Position numbers and translations under genes: made by a program | Shown here: positions 48,401 through 55,528 of the stretch, piece after piece | How positions within the stretch are numbered: the stretch's first letter is position 1 | Layout of the letters: each line of letters begins with the position of its first letter | The notes under the pieces: model-generated | What the model was told of the DNA's origin: nothing | The model's input: the letters and a program-made list of their open reading frames with translations, nothing else | The model's database searches: none | Assembly: GCF_002214485.1 (NCBI RefSeq) | Contig: NZ_CP015102.1 | Location: 558,001 to 622,000, forward strand | Length of the DNA stretch: 64,000 nt | Direction: 5' to 3' | From: Thermococcus pacificus | GTDB taxonomy: Archaea > Methanobacteriota_B > Thermococci > Thermococcales > Thermococcaceae

Positions 48401-48689
48401 GGCCGTAGGTTATCAGCTGCTTCAAAGCCGCGCTGGCGTTGTCTAGAGGCCTCTCGCTGGTAACGTAATCAACACTGAGCGCGATAGCTCTCTTCGTGGA
48501 GAGCGAGAGAGTGTTCTTGAAGTCTTCCTCCAGATAAGAAGTCAGCCTGAACGTTCTCTCTATCTGGACGTTCTCGCTCTGGGAGGTGATTATCATCGAT
48601 GAGGCATCCTCGTACGTGGCTATGAGCAGTAACAGCGGGATGAGAAGAAGCAGAACGGCCGAATTTATGAGGAATCCTCGCCTCTTCAT
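45471..48689 (-). CDS. Very large pilin-like surface protein with DUF2341-type domains
   Basis: 1072 residues. The N-terminus MKRRGFLINSAVLLLLIPLL is one hydrophobic helix after a basic start, like a class III (prepilin-type) signal but without the usual acidic residue at +5. Next come a helical region, a Ser/Thr/Asn-rich extracellular body with many N-x-S/T sequons, and at least two beta-sandwich modules with the DUF2341 signature (PYWIEYWGDDKILIWL near 390 and PFWIEYWNDNGALIWV near 540). Such modules are thought to bind ligands or mediate adhesion. Start ATG 48689 (ATGA overlap with the upstream gene; SD GGAGGGAG). Likely the tip or a major adhesin of the surface structure encoded here. Confidence 0.8.
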   Translation of the reverse strand: MKRRGFLINSAVLLLLIPLLLLIATYEDASSMIITSQSENVQIERTFRLTSYLEEDFKNTLSLSTKRAIALSVDYVTSERPLDNASAALKQLITYGHYPYIGGTNSEWKSREEFFMKNNTIKDWLRNMEWELERQGYTMKPSPDEIVQNMKLTVAPLDSFHIVVNASIPNIIIEDSSGLVVYNSSIPQKGSVYVVIPIEGIEDPLFPHLTSGRTSRIISACKFAYPSITPPYTRLDGYGHSSIKTFSGQLYNVPRGGTIFYSDKYTAGENVLGYITRQQPSETPNAPYIFNTTLGGRKVSPLSVFNPGDIGVMTFDSISGGTGTPSHWCEKKLEYRANMTLPSTAPPNSLVLLELTPSSVPFGSAVHDGSAASIRIYKRSDTSCEIAPYWIEYWGDDKILIWLNTTDTREYTVYYSTSDQSMEWSGNIAIFPVHNQSVALTAGEEESKLVSTVPWDSFFVRYSVKASTSTWDFDSGVEVETIPKGGEKYLKATVNYPESLSGVQIPIHLDSATAQAITHNSQNEAQIEVYSDEQLQNPVPFWIEYWNDNGALIWVKGNLPGTFYIKYNTGTYTRGDGSQVFLWFTDSDKRIDDGQSTSFDLSSYGIQGDIAIRFSMKPTTKNKAWNAGIRVHTEYTYKVRGRWYTDVYYINFTDDLVEEDNTLKIQDEWWDDYYGGWYSYYPTSVQKTRGCCGYRTYEVSIHPGYWDGDYPVADVDFADYGTTNRAYFDNPIRYNDDDGYYRVYKDPLLSLELINLDDNNDNTAVFDWVFIRRYVDISQLSEYVEIAGGQEPVSLQFIDDNPGHQDHGGDKLAILQDWDTNLDNYNGAWDVETPQRYEVIVEKDSINLDLTFTHSPNLAGSRESTASVQIGQVTGFKLFAIIDNGQGNDAYFDWIVAALYPYETYTESQITTTSSESVPSAGGYSTARAYDIQPFIDCIQAQKYFGVQGAPSFFERLEGGDTTNRNYYERIAAKMQMAVYGTARYPIGLVSFILPKDLPPNLNFLIRRQPAADYIYLNYRDYPSDNPNAKKVFGISTNGGVSSPLLDENFYLTPAIARKMFDVQGASDLLQG

Positions 48690-50854
48690 GAGTTCTCCCT
48701 CCATACCCTTAGGGTGACCATTATGGGCGATATTGAACTTGGAATTCCACCGAGGGACGCGAAGTCTATCTTGGTGTCCGAGAGCTCGACCAGTATCGGG
48801 TGGTTCCAGCCATCCCCACCGAGCTTTTGGAACAGCCTGAGAACCGCATCGTCCACGGCGTAGTCCCCTGGCTTCAGCTCTGCGGCGGTTAAGTTCATGT
48901 ATTCCCCGCGGGAGACCGCGGCCTTGTCGCCTATGATTATGCTCGACTCCCTCACAGTGCTTCCAACTATGTACTTGTAGGTGAGGTTGTAGGCCTTGAC
49001 CTCTGGGTATCCCTGGAGGAGCTTTGGCTTGATGTCCTTGTACGGGGCGTAGGCGTCGAGGAGGAACAGAACCTCACCGAGGGCGTGGGAGGGGTCCACT
49101 CCGTAGCATTTCCCAAAGGAGAGGTCAAATTTGTTGAGGCCAGGATGTATGGCGTCCTCGACCACTCTGCCTTGGTAGTCCCTCGTGGTGACGGTGTATC
49201 CCCATCTGGTGAATACATCGAGGAAATCGTTGTGCTGGGGAGCGTCGTAGAGGGTTATCCATGTTGTCTCGTCCTTGCTGAGTATCCGGACGTCCTGGTC
49301 ACATACTGTCCCCGCATCATGAAGCCACGGGAACTGATACTTGACGTAGATGGGGGTTCCTTTTTCAGGTAGGCTCCACTGCCAGGTGACATCGTTGTAG
49401 AAGTCGCCGCTCTTCCGGTTTCTGGCAGTGTAGTCATCGAGGGTCTTCCTAAAGTCTATCGAGTACAAGCTGGCGTAGACGAACGGGGTGTAGCCGACGT
49501 ACACGTAGGATTTCGTCCCGTCGAGGTGAAGTTCACTGGAGCTTGCCCTTGTTATGTCAAAGATTATGGTGAAGAAAGACCCCGAGATGTCCTGGTACGT
49601 GTAACCGGTCGACTGTATGGCACTCGCTATCGTGGCGTTGTCAGCGGTGAACACGTTGCCCGACCTCGAGAGAGTTATCGGGTCAGAGAGTTTGTTGAAT
49701 ATCCGGAATCTGGCCGTCACGACCTCTATGTTCTCACCCTCGATGTGAATGCGAAGCTCGCTGATGTTTCCGGGGGCGAAGACGTACTTCTCCATGTCCA
49801 GCGAATCGTTGGCGTAGACATCGGCGAAGTAGAACTTGTGAGGGTATGTGAAGGTGGACGCCTGAGACGTCTTGTAGGTGATTATGATGTGCTGGGCTCC
49901 GTCTTCACCGGAGTTCATGGAGTGTTTTACCAGCACCTGGAATGTGACGTTGATATTCTGATCCACACTGTTCTGTACCTCCTCCACAAGGTTGCAGGTG
50001 GTGTAGTCGTTGTCGTTGGTGTCCTCAAGCTCTTCGTTTAGGTGGACGTTATTCCATCCCCCATTGTCCCAGTCCCGGCAGGTGACGTATTTGTCATTGA
50101 TCCTGATGGAGTAGTCCGAGTACGTCCAAGCTCCCTCCAAGAGCCACTTAACTCCAGTAATCCTCGCATCGGAGGGGAACTGCGACGTGGGGACGATGTA
50201 CCTGATTTTTATCGGTCCCGTATTATCATTAGCCGTTGCTATGTAGTCTCCCATGTAGGTGTACGTCGTTTCCTTCGCCTTCAGTTTGCTCAGGTAGGCC
50301 CTGGCCATGTATCCCCTGGGCGTTTTGTTGTACTCGTAACCGCTGAGTATAAGGGTCGCTGGCATGACGTCTGGGGTCAGGTTGTAGTTGCTGCCGCTCT
50401 TGATGATGTAGGGCCTCTCGTAGTTGTACACGTTGCTGCTGTTGTTGGTGGAGATTATGAGTTCGTAGTTATAGTCTTTCAGTGCCGTGTCCAGGATGAA
50501 CGATAAAATCTCCCCGGCTTTTTCCCTCAGCCTCAGGGAGGGGTACTTAGCGTCCATCGACCAGTATGTGGTAGTTATCTCGAGGGGGGACATGTGGGGG
50601 TCGACGAGGGTGGTGTTGATAACCCCTGAGGATATCCACTCCGAGAGCTTTTCCTGCGGGACGATGTCGCTGAGGGGAACGGTCTTCAGCATCGTCAACG
50701 TGTCCTCCGCGAGGTATTTGTCGCTCGAGCGCATGTAAGTGGAGTACACGTTCCTAGTCTGGGCCTCTATCCCGATTATACTCGTTATTATTATCAGTGC
50801 CAGAAACACGGATAGTATCGCGTCAAGTGTGAAAATGAAGGCTCGCCTCTTCAT
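48686..50854 (-). CDS. Large pilin-like surface protein
   Basis: 722 residues. MKRRAFIFTLDAILSVFLAL resembles an archaeal class III signal (basic, then a helix with LD at about +6), followed by one hydrophobic helix of 20 or so residues. The rest is a beta-rich extracellular domain with many sequons and two or more Cys pairs (for example YVTCRDWDN / TTCNLVEE). There is no enzyme motif. It overlaps both neighbours by 4 nt, so the whole run is one operon. Probably a minor pilin or adhesin; no homologous domain recognised. Confidence 0.75.
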   Translation of the reverse strand: MKRRAFIFTLDAILSVFLALIIITSIIGIEAQTRNVYSTYMRSSDKYLAEDTLTMLKTVPLSDIVPQEKLSEWISSGVINTTLVDPHMSPLEITTTYWSMDAKYPSLRLREKAGEILSFILDTALKDYNYELIISTNNSSNVYNYERPYIIKSGSNYNLTPDVMPATLILSGYEYNKTPRGYMARAYLSKLKAKETTYTYMGDYIATANDNTGPIKIRYIVPTSQFPSDARITGVKWLLEGAWTYSDYSIRINDKYVTCRDWDNGGWNNVHLNEELEDTNDNDYTTCNLVEEVQNSVDQNINVTFQVLVKHSMNSGEDGAQHIIITYKTSQASTFTYPHKFYFADVYANDSLDMEKYVFAPGNISELRIHIEGENIEVVTARFRIFNKLSDPITLSRSGNVFTADNATIASAIQSTGYTYQDISGSFFTIIFDITRASSSELHLDGTKSYVYVGYTPFVYASLYSIDFRKTLDDYTARNRKSGDFYNDVTWQWSLPEKGTPIYVKYQFPWLHDAGTVCDQDVRILSKDETTWITLYDAPQHNDFLDVFTRWGYTVTTRDYQGRVVEDAIHPGLNKFDLSFGKCYGVDPSHALGEVLFLLDAYAPYKDIKPKLLQGYPEVKAYNLTYKYIVGSTVRESSIIIGDKAAVSRGEYMNLTAAELKPGDYAVDDAVLRLFQKLGGDGWNHPILVELSDTKIDFASLGGIPSSISPIMVTLRVWRENS

Positions 50855-52245
50855 GAGTCATCCCACACCCACAGCTTTAACATCGTTCTCTCAAACTTGG
50901 GCTTCATAATGGTGCCCAGATGCCCCATGTCCGTTATCTTGGCCGTCCCGCCGAACGTGTTGCCGTATATCCACACCAGGATGACCTTCGAACCGGTACT
51001 CGTGTCGAATGCCTGGAATATAGAGCTCCATGGAACGTCCACGCTGGTCGTGTTCCCTATGTAGAACTTGGGCGGGGATGAATCGCCCGAGGTTGCCACT
51101 ACCGCCTGCAGGGCAGAATCCTCGCTCTGTTTCTCTATGAGCACGCCCCTATACTCGTCTCCATCCCTAGCTATCAGGATTATCCTACCCGTGTCCTGGG
51201 GCGCAACGGTGACCCGGAAGTAGGCGTACTCCGGCACGTTCATCGTCAGCCTGCCGGCTATCCACTCGGTGGTTGAGGGTGAATCGACATCGATGCTCTC
51301 CTCGTACTTTAACTTCTCCACCGTGACCTTTCTCTCTATGTACTCGACCCACGGTGACCTGTCGCGGGATTTCTGTATTGTGGCGTCATCATTCACCTTG
51401 CTTCCGTTTATGACGGCTATCCTGTATGAGGGGGCCGTTAGCTCCTCGGGCTCCGTCACATCGACATTCACCTGTATAGTGTTCTTCTGGTAGCCCTCCA
51501 CTATGATCCTAACCTGTCCCTGTCCGGTTATGTGGAGCCCCCTGTCGGTCCACTGCACCTGGAAGTGTGAGCCGGTGGATATCACCTGTATCCCTACGTA
51601 AGCGGGCGCGGGGATTGGATAGTCTTCGCCGTTCTTTCTATCATGAACTGTTATGTCCTCAAGGGTGTAGAACGCCAGAACGTCCCCAGGGGAGAGGCTG
51701 TACGGCTGGTTGCGCTTGGGGAGTTTGTCCCCGTTAAGCGTCACGTTGGTGGCGTCGAAGGGGTTGTTGCCCGTGCTGCCCTGTCCTATCTGCATGTTCC
51801 TGTCCTTTCCGTCGCTGAGGTCAATGAACACCCTCTTGGGGAAGTTTCCGGTCAGGCTGACGGTGGTGTTTGTGAGGTAGAGGTGGAGCTCGAAGTCCTT
51901 GTTGTTGCTCATGCTGATTAGGCTGTTGACCACCGCGGTGTCGTCCCCCAGTTGCATCAGGGCTGATATCTTCTCGTAGCTGACTGCGTAGGGGTACGTG
52001 TCACTTCTGAGGCCAAGACTCCTGAGTTTTGAAGCGTCCTTGATCCAGTTGGCTGGGTCTCCCGGGTTCTTGGTCAGAACGTCGAGCATATTGCTGGCTA
52101 TGTTAGCCCTATCGTACCAGCTCACCATTGTGGATATTTCGTTCTGAAGGGCCGTTGAGGTGCTGGTTATCGTGCCGAGCATCACGACTACCATGACTAA
52201 TGCCAACATTGCGTCCAGCGAAAGTATCTGTCCCCTGCGCCTCAT
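50851..52245 (-). CDS. Pilin-like surface protein
   Basis: 464 residues. The leader MRRRGQILSLDAMLALVMVV has the Gly-Gln cleavage pair of prepilin peptidase (PibD/FlaK) sites, and the following helix carries the polymerisation-type hydrophobic stretch. After about residue 35 come a helical part and several beta-sandwich-like segments, rich in Ser, Thr and Asp. No catalytic motif. It overlaps both neighbours by 4 nt. Confidence 0.78.
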   Translation of the reverse strand: MRRRGQILSLDAMLALVMVVVMLGTITSTSTALQNEISTMVSWYDRANIASNMLDVLTKNPGDPANWIKDASKLRSLGLRSDTYPYAVSYEKISALMQLGDDTAVVNSLISMSNNKDFELHLYLTNTTVSLTGNFPKRVFIDLSDGKDRNMQIGQGSTGNNPFDATNVTLNGDKLPKRNQPYSLSPGDVLAFYTLEDITVHDRKNGEDYPIPAPAYVGIQVISTGSHFQVQWTDRGLHITGQGQVRIIVEGYQKNTIQVNVDVTEPEELTAPSYRIAVINGSKVNDDATIQKSRDRSPWVEYIERKVTVEKLKYEESIDVDSPSTTEWIAGRLTMNVPEYAYFRVTVAPQDTGRIILIARDGDEYRGVLIEKQSEDSALQAVVATSGDSSPPKFYIGNTTSVDVPWSSIFQAFDTSTGSKVILVWIYGNTFGGTAKITDMGHLGTIMKPKFERTMLKLWVWDDS

Positions 52246-52724
52246 GCTCCCACCACGTTCACGTTTATCAAGACCTTTTTCCCGCCGTAGTAGATGGTCT
52301 TCCCCTCCATCCTGGCGTTGGTGTGGTCGAGGAGGTCCCTCACCAAAAAGTCCTGTATCGCCTTGGCTATGTTATCGTTGTCGAGGTCGACTTTTCCGGA
52401 GTACCTGACCTGTATGTTAATGGTTATCGTGTCTCCACTCTCGCTTGAGCTTATCGACGAGACCATGAAGTTTCTCGAGGTGTAGTTGGACTTCTCTATC
52501 ACGGGGTTGAGGATACTGTACGGCTGACTGTCCGCGGTGACCCCTGAATTGAGGTACGAGCACGCGCTCGAAGCGGAGGATTTCACGTAGGTGATAAGGG
52601 TGCTGCTCCGGTTCTCGTCAAGGTAAGAGGGAACGAGGATGACTATCCCTGTCAGTATTATCGCGGTCATGAAGAGAACCTCAATGGCGACCTGCCCTTT
52701 ACGGCGAGTAGCTGAGCTCAACAT
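52242..52724 (-). CDS. Class III signal peptide (pilin-like) protein
   Basis: 160 residues. RRKGQVAIEVLFMTAIILTG is a canonical archaeal class III signal: basic, Gly-Gln, Glu at +5, hydrophobic helix. The C-terminal domain (about 45-160) is beta-rich with NYTSRNF and ITINIQVRYSGKV and ends GGKKVLINVNVVGA. It should be cleaved by prepilin peptidase and either polymerise or sit as a minor subunit. It overlaps the upstream gene by 26 nt. Confidence 0.85.
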   Translation of the reverse strand: MLSSATRRKGQVAIEVLFMTAIILTGIVILVPSYLDENRSSTLITYVKSSASSACSYLNSGVTADSQPYSILNPVIEKSNYTSRNFMVSSISSSESGDTITINIQVRYSGKVDLDNDNIAKAIQDFLVRDLLDHTNARMEGKTIYYGGKKVLINVNVVGA

Positions 52725-53142
52725 AAACCTTCCCTCCCCTCTCCCGGGCCTTTATCCATATCTCGCTTTTGTCGGGTGTTATCTGAATTGATTCGTCCTG
52801 GTATATAGGGACCGGGCTCTGCTGTACCGTGGTGTACTGTCTTCCACCGATGTTGCCGGTTATGATTATCATATTATCCTTCGAGCTCAGCCTTACGGTG
52901 ATGCTATCGCCACCCGTGAGCGGGATGGGTGACTCCTTCTTGGCGCTGAACCCGTTGCCGGAGGCGTATACCTTGGTCACCGTGTCCCTTATGTCCACGG
53001 AGAATATCTTCAGACGGGTGGTTGCGTCGAAGGTTTCCGCGTGGCTTCGCTGCATGTTGGCGATGTAGACCATGTTAAGAACGGTGATGGCGATGAGAGT
53101 AATCGCGAACAGGAAGTCAAGGCTGATCTGTCCCCTCTTCAT
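52699..53142 (-). CDS. Class III signal peptide (pilin-like) protein
   Basis: 147 residues. MKRGQISLDFLFAITLIAIT fits the prepilin peptidase site (KRG/QISLD), with Asp at +5. A soluble beta domain follows (ITVRLSSKDNMIIITGNIGG, EIWIKARERGGKVYVELSYS). Start ATG 53142 lies after GGTGGGTGACC; the frame to 53178 overlaps the previous pilin gene. Function as for its neighbours. Confidence 0.88.
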   Translation of the reverse strand: MKRGQISLDFLFAITLIAITVLNMVYIANMQRSHAETFDATTRLKIFSVDIRDTVTKVYASGNGFSAKKESPIPLTGGDSITVRLSSKDNMIIITGNIGGRQYTTVQQSPVPIYQDESIQITPDKSEIWIKARERGGKVYVELSYSP

Positions 53143-53692
53143 GGTCACCCACCGGGTTGATGTTGATTCTGATCTCAAGGTATCCGTCGACGGTCTTGCT
53201 GCTCCAGCCCTCTGCCTTGTCCGGGTTCCACTCCACGACTATTCTAACGGACTTTGAGGGAAGGCCATTTGGGAACGGGAGGGAGGCTTCCTTGAAGCTG
53301 TATGGCACCTCCGTAGTCACGGTGTTCTTGTTGTCCCCGCTCGTGACCGAGTTGCTCCCTACCCACACCATTACGGAGTTCCCGCTGCCCTTTATGGTAA
53401 CCGAAGTGGAGCCGAAGGTCTTCTGCAGGTAGTCCGGCTCGGCAAGGTAGGTGACCTTAGCGTAGGTCGTGGACTTCGCCCCGGGTCCCTGGGCGTAGAC
53501 CTGGGCTACAGTGCCTGCGATGGTGTTTGCGAGGTTCTTCTCCTCCAGGAGAATCTGCATGTTCAGGGTTTCCGCTGAGGTGGAACCCTGCTGGAAGGTT
53601 ATGCTGTTGACGGAGTATAACATAAGTACGAGCATGATACCGAACACTAACATGAATTCTAAGGACACTTGACCACGTCTCACAATACGCAT
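53117..53692 (-). CDS. Class III signal peptide (pilin-like) protein, first of the run
   Basis: 191 residues. VRRGQVSLEFMLVFGIMLVL is the best-matching class III signal of the set (RRG/QVSLE). Its beta-rich C-terminal domain has TSVTIKGSGNSVMVWVGSN and SVRIVVEWNPDKAEGW. ATG 53692 follows GAGGGAAGAA. It has its own promoter (next entry), so it may be the major subunit; the order from small to giant proteins resembles pilin operons with minor pilins and adhesins downstream. Confidence 0.88.
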   Translation of the reverse strand: MRIVRRGQVSLEFMLVFGIMLVLMLYSVNSITFQQGSTSAETLNMQILLEEKNLANTIAGTVAQVYAQGPGAKSTTYAKVTYLAEPDYLQKTFGSTSVTIKGSGNSVMVWVGSNSVTSGDNKNTVTTEVPYSFKEASLPFPNGLPSKSVRIVVEWNPDKAEGWSSKTVDGYLEIRININPVGDHEEGTDQP

Positions 53693-53724
53693 GTTTCTTC
53701 CCTCAATGGGTATATCTTTGAACA

Positions 53725-53735
53725 TATATTTAATA
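53725..53735 (-). promoter_or_regulatory. Promoter of the pilin-like run
   Basis: On the minus strand, TATTAAATATA lies about 35-40 nt before ATG 53692, overlapping the stop of the upstream membrane-protein gene. It allows the pilin-like genes to be transcribed apart from cetZ. Confidence 0.65.
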
Positions 53736-54359
53736 GTTGCCCTTCGATTTTTCGACCTTTACCACCGCGAAAAGGCCCGTTCCGAGTTTTTTGGTCTCGA
53801 TACCGAAATAATCACCGCTGAATATCTTGAACTTGTAGTGCTCTGGCTGGAGGCCGTGTCCCCCCACGAGGTTTCTGAGCTCGTCAATGAAGAGCTGGGT
53901 GAGCTCGTAGTATATCAGGTCGAACCTCTCCTTCGCCCTGTCGTGGAGTAGCACTGCCAGCGGAAGCAGTGCCAGGCCGAGGAGGACGTAGGGCTGGCCC
54001 GTGAAGACAGAGATGGCTCCCGCGGCGGCTATGACGATGCCCAGGGCTGTATATCCGAGCCTCTCGCGCTTCCTTATCTCCTTTATCTCCTGCACCTTCG
54101 CCTCCCAGATGTCGAGGAGCGCTGGATTGTAGAAGTCGAAGGCGGTGTGGCGCTTCCCCTTCGCTATCCTCTCCCTTATGAGGTCGTCCCAGTCGTCCCT
54201 GTAGTAGATAACCTCGCCGTGAAGCTTGGCCCTCTCCGCATCTAGGGAGGATATTATCCTGATGATGTCCTCGGCACTCTCGTGGGCGATGTGGGAATAG
54301 ACTTCCTTCTCGTCGAGGTCGAGGGCCACCTCGACTGAGTCCCTGACCGGATCAGTCAT
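53730..54359 (-). CDS. Membrane protein beside CetZ
   Basis: 209 residues. A charged, helical N-terminal part (about 1-100: SAEDIIRIISSLDAERAKLH, WDDLIRERIAKGKRH) is followed by two adjacent membrane helices (ALGIVIAAAGAISVFTG and VLLGLALLPLAVLL) and a cytoplasmic-looking C-terminal domain. The layout, with both termini on the same side, would place soluble parts in the cytoplasm, where they could meet CetZ. It overlaps the cetZ stop by 8 nt, so they are probably made together. Family not recognised. Confidence 0.75.
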   Translation of the reverse strand: MTDPVRDSVEVALDLDEKEVYSHIAHESAEDIIRIISSLDAERAKLHGEVIYYRDDWDDLIRERIAKGKRHTAFDFYNPALLDIWEAKVQEIKEIRKRERLGYTALGIVIAAAGAISVFTGQPYVLLGLALLPLAVLLHDRAKERFDLIYYELTQLFIDELRNLVGGHGLQPEHYKFKIFSGDYFGIETKKLGTGLFAVVKVEKSKGNY

Positions 54360-55521
54360 CCTCCTGCCTCCTCAGCTTCTTCGTGATACCATCAACGTCC
54401 GGAAACGAGCCGTCGTAAAGCTCCGAGACCCCTGTCTCCCCTGGGGGGTAGACATCGTCGAAGTCCGGCAGGCCACTAAGGAGCTTCTTCTTCTTAGTCT
54501 CGGCCTCTTCCCTGGCCTTCATAAAGGACTGGGCGTAGTTCTTTGCGGTGATTATGATGTCCTCGATGCTCCTGCTGTCGTAGATTCCGCTGAGGAGCGT
54601 AACTACTTCAACTTCCCTCTCCCTTGGGTCCGGGTAGAAGCCCCTGAAGATTTGCTTGCCCCTTATCTTGCCCGTGAGGTAGTCCAAGGCCTCGAAGATG
54701 TCGCTCGCCTTCAACACCTCAGGCGGGCCGTGGACGGCGACGAGGCCGTAAAGGGCTGACTCGATGTTTGCCTCGAGGTAGAGTCCCTCACTCTCAAAGG
54801 ACTTCATTATGAGCCTCGACAGGCTCTTAACCTTTCCAGCGTCCGCCTTGGCATATCCGACCGTTGCAAAGCTCCCGAAGGCCTTGAGCACGAACTTTAA
54901 ATCGCTTGAATCCAAAGTCTGCTCGCCGGGAACGTCGACGAGGGCCAGAAGCGACGCTATCCTCTCCACTATCGTGTAGTTTATCTTTTCATAGGCCTTG
55001 CTGATGTCGTCGTCCCCCTCCTTGAGCTTGTTGTTGTCGATGGCTATTATCGAGTCCGCTATCTTGGAGAGCTTGTCTATCGTTATGGCTGCGTTTATGG
55101 TGGGCCTTATGCCCTCCTCCTTGAGCGGGAGGGCGCCTATCGCTACTACGAGGGAATCAGGATACTCCTCCTTCAGCGCCTCGGCTAGGATGGGCGTTCC
55201 TCCTGCACCGGTTCCGCCGCCGAAGCCGAAGGTCAGGAAGAAGATGTCAATGTCCTCGTAGCCGATGATCGAGCCTATCTTTCTCATCACCAAGGGGAGG
55301 TCGCGCTTCATCGCTTCCCTTCCGAGGATGGGGTTTGCGTTGACACCCTTTCCCCTGGTCAGGCCCTCACCTATGAGTATCCTGCGCTCGTGGGGGATGT
55401 GCTTCAGGTACTCCAGGTCTCCCTTGGACGTGTTAACGGCTAGGGCCTCAAAATCGACGAGGGAAAAGAGGTCGGCGATTTTAGTGCCGCACTGGCCGAC
55501 CCCTATGATTAGAGCCCTCAC
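54352..55521 (-). CDS. cetZ: CetZ-type tubulin/FtsZ superfamily GTPase
   Basis: 389 residues. The nucleotide site is visible: LIIGVGQCGTKIADLF (T1), AVNTSKGDLEYL (T2), the tubulin signature GFGGGTGAGGTPILAEAL (T4), and the synergy loop NAAITIDKL followed by IDNNKLKEG, which binds the next subunit. The GGGTGAG form and the T7 sequence point to the archaeal CetZ/FtsZ3 branch, not to division FtsZ1/FtsZ2. CetZ proteins polymerise with GTP and, in haloarchaea, control cell shape and motility. An acidic, disordered C-terminal tail (about 335-389) could bind partners. Located between a secreted repeat protein and pilin genes, which suggests a role in placing the surface structure. Confidence 0.9.
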   Translation of the reverse strand: MRALIIGVGQCGTKIADLFSLVDFEALAVNTSKGDLEYLKHIPHERRILIGEGLTRGKGVNANPILGREAMKRDLPLVMRKIGSIIGYEDIDIFFLTFGFGGGTGAGGTPILAEALKEEYPDSLVVAIGALPLKEEGIRPTINAAITIDKLSKIADSIIAIDNNKLKEGDDDISKAYEKINYTIVERIASLLALVDVPGEQTLDSSDLKFVLKAFGSFATVGYAKADAGKVKSLSRLIMKSFESEGLYLEANIESALYGLVAVHGPPEVLKASDIFEALDYLTGKIRGKQIFRGFYPDPREREVEVVTLLSGIYDSRSIEDIIITAKNYAQSFMKAREEAETKKKKLLSGLPDFDDVYPPGETGVSELYDGSFPDVDGITKKLRRQEDD

Positions 55522-55528
55522 TCCCTAA

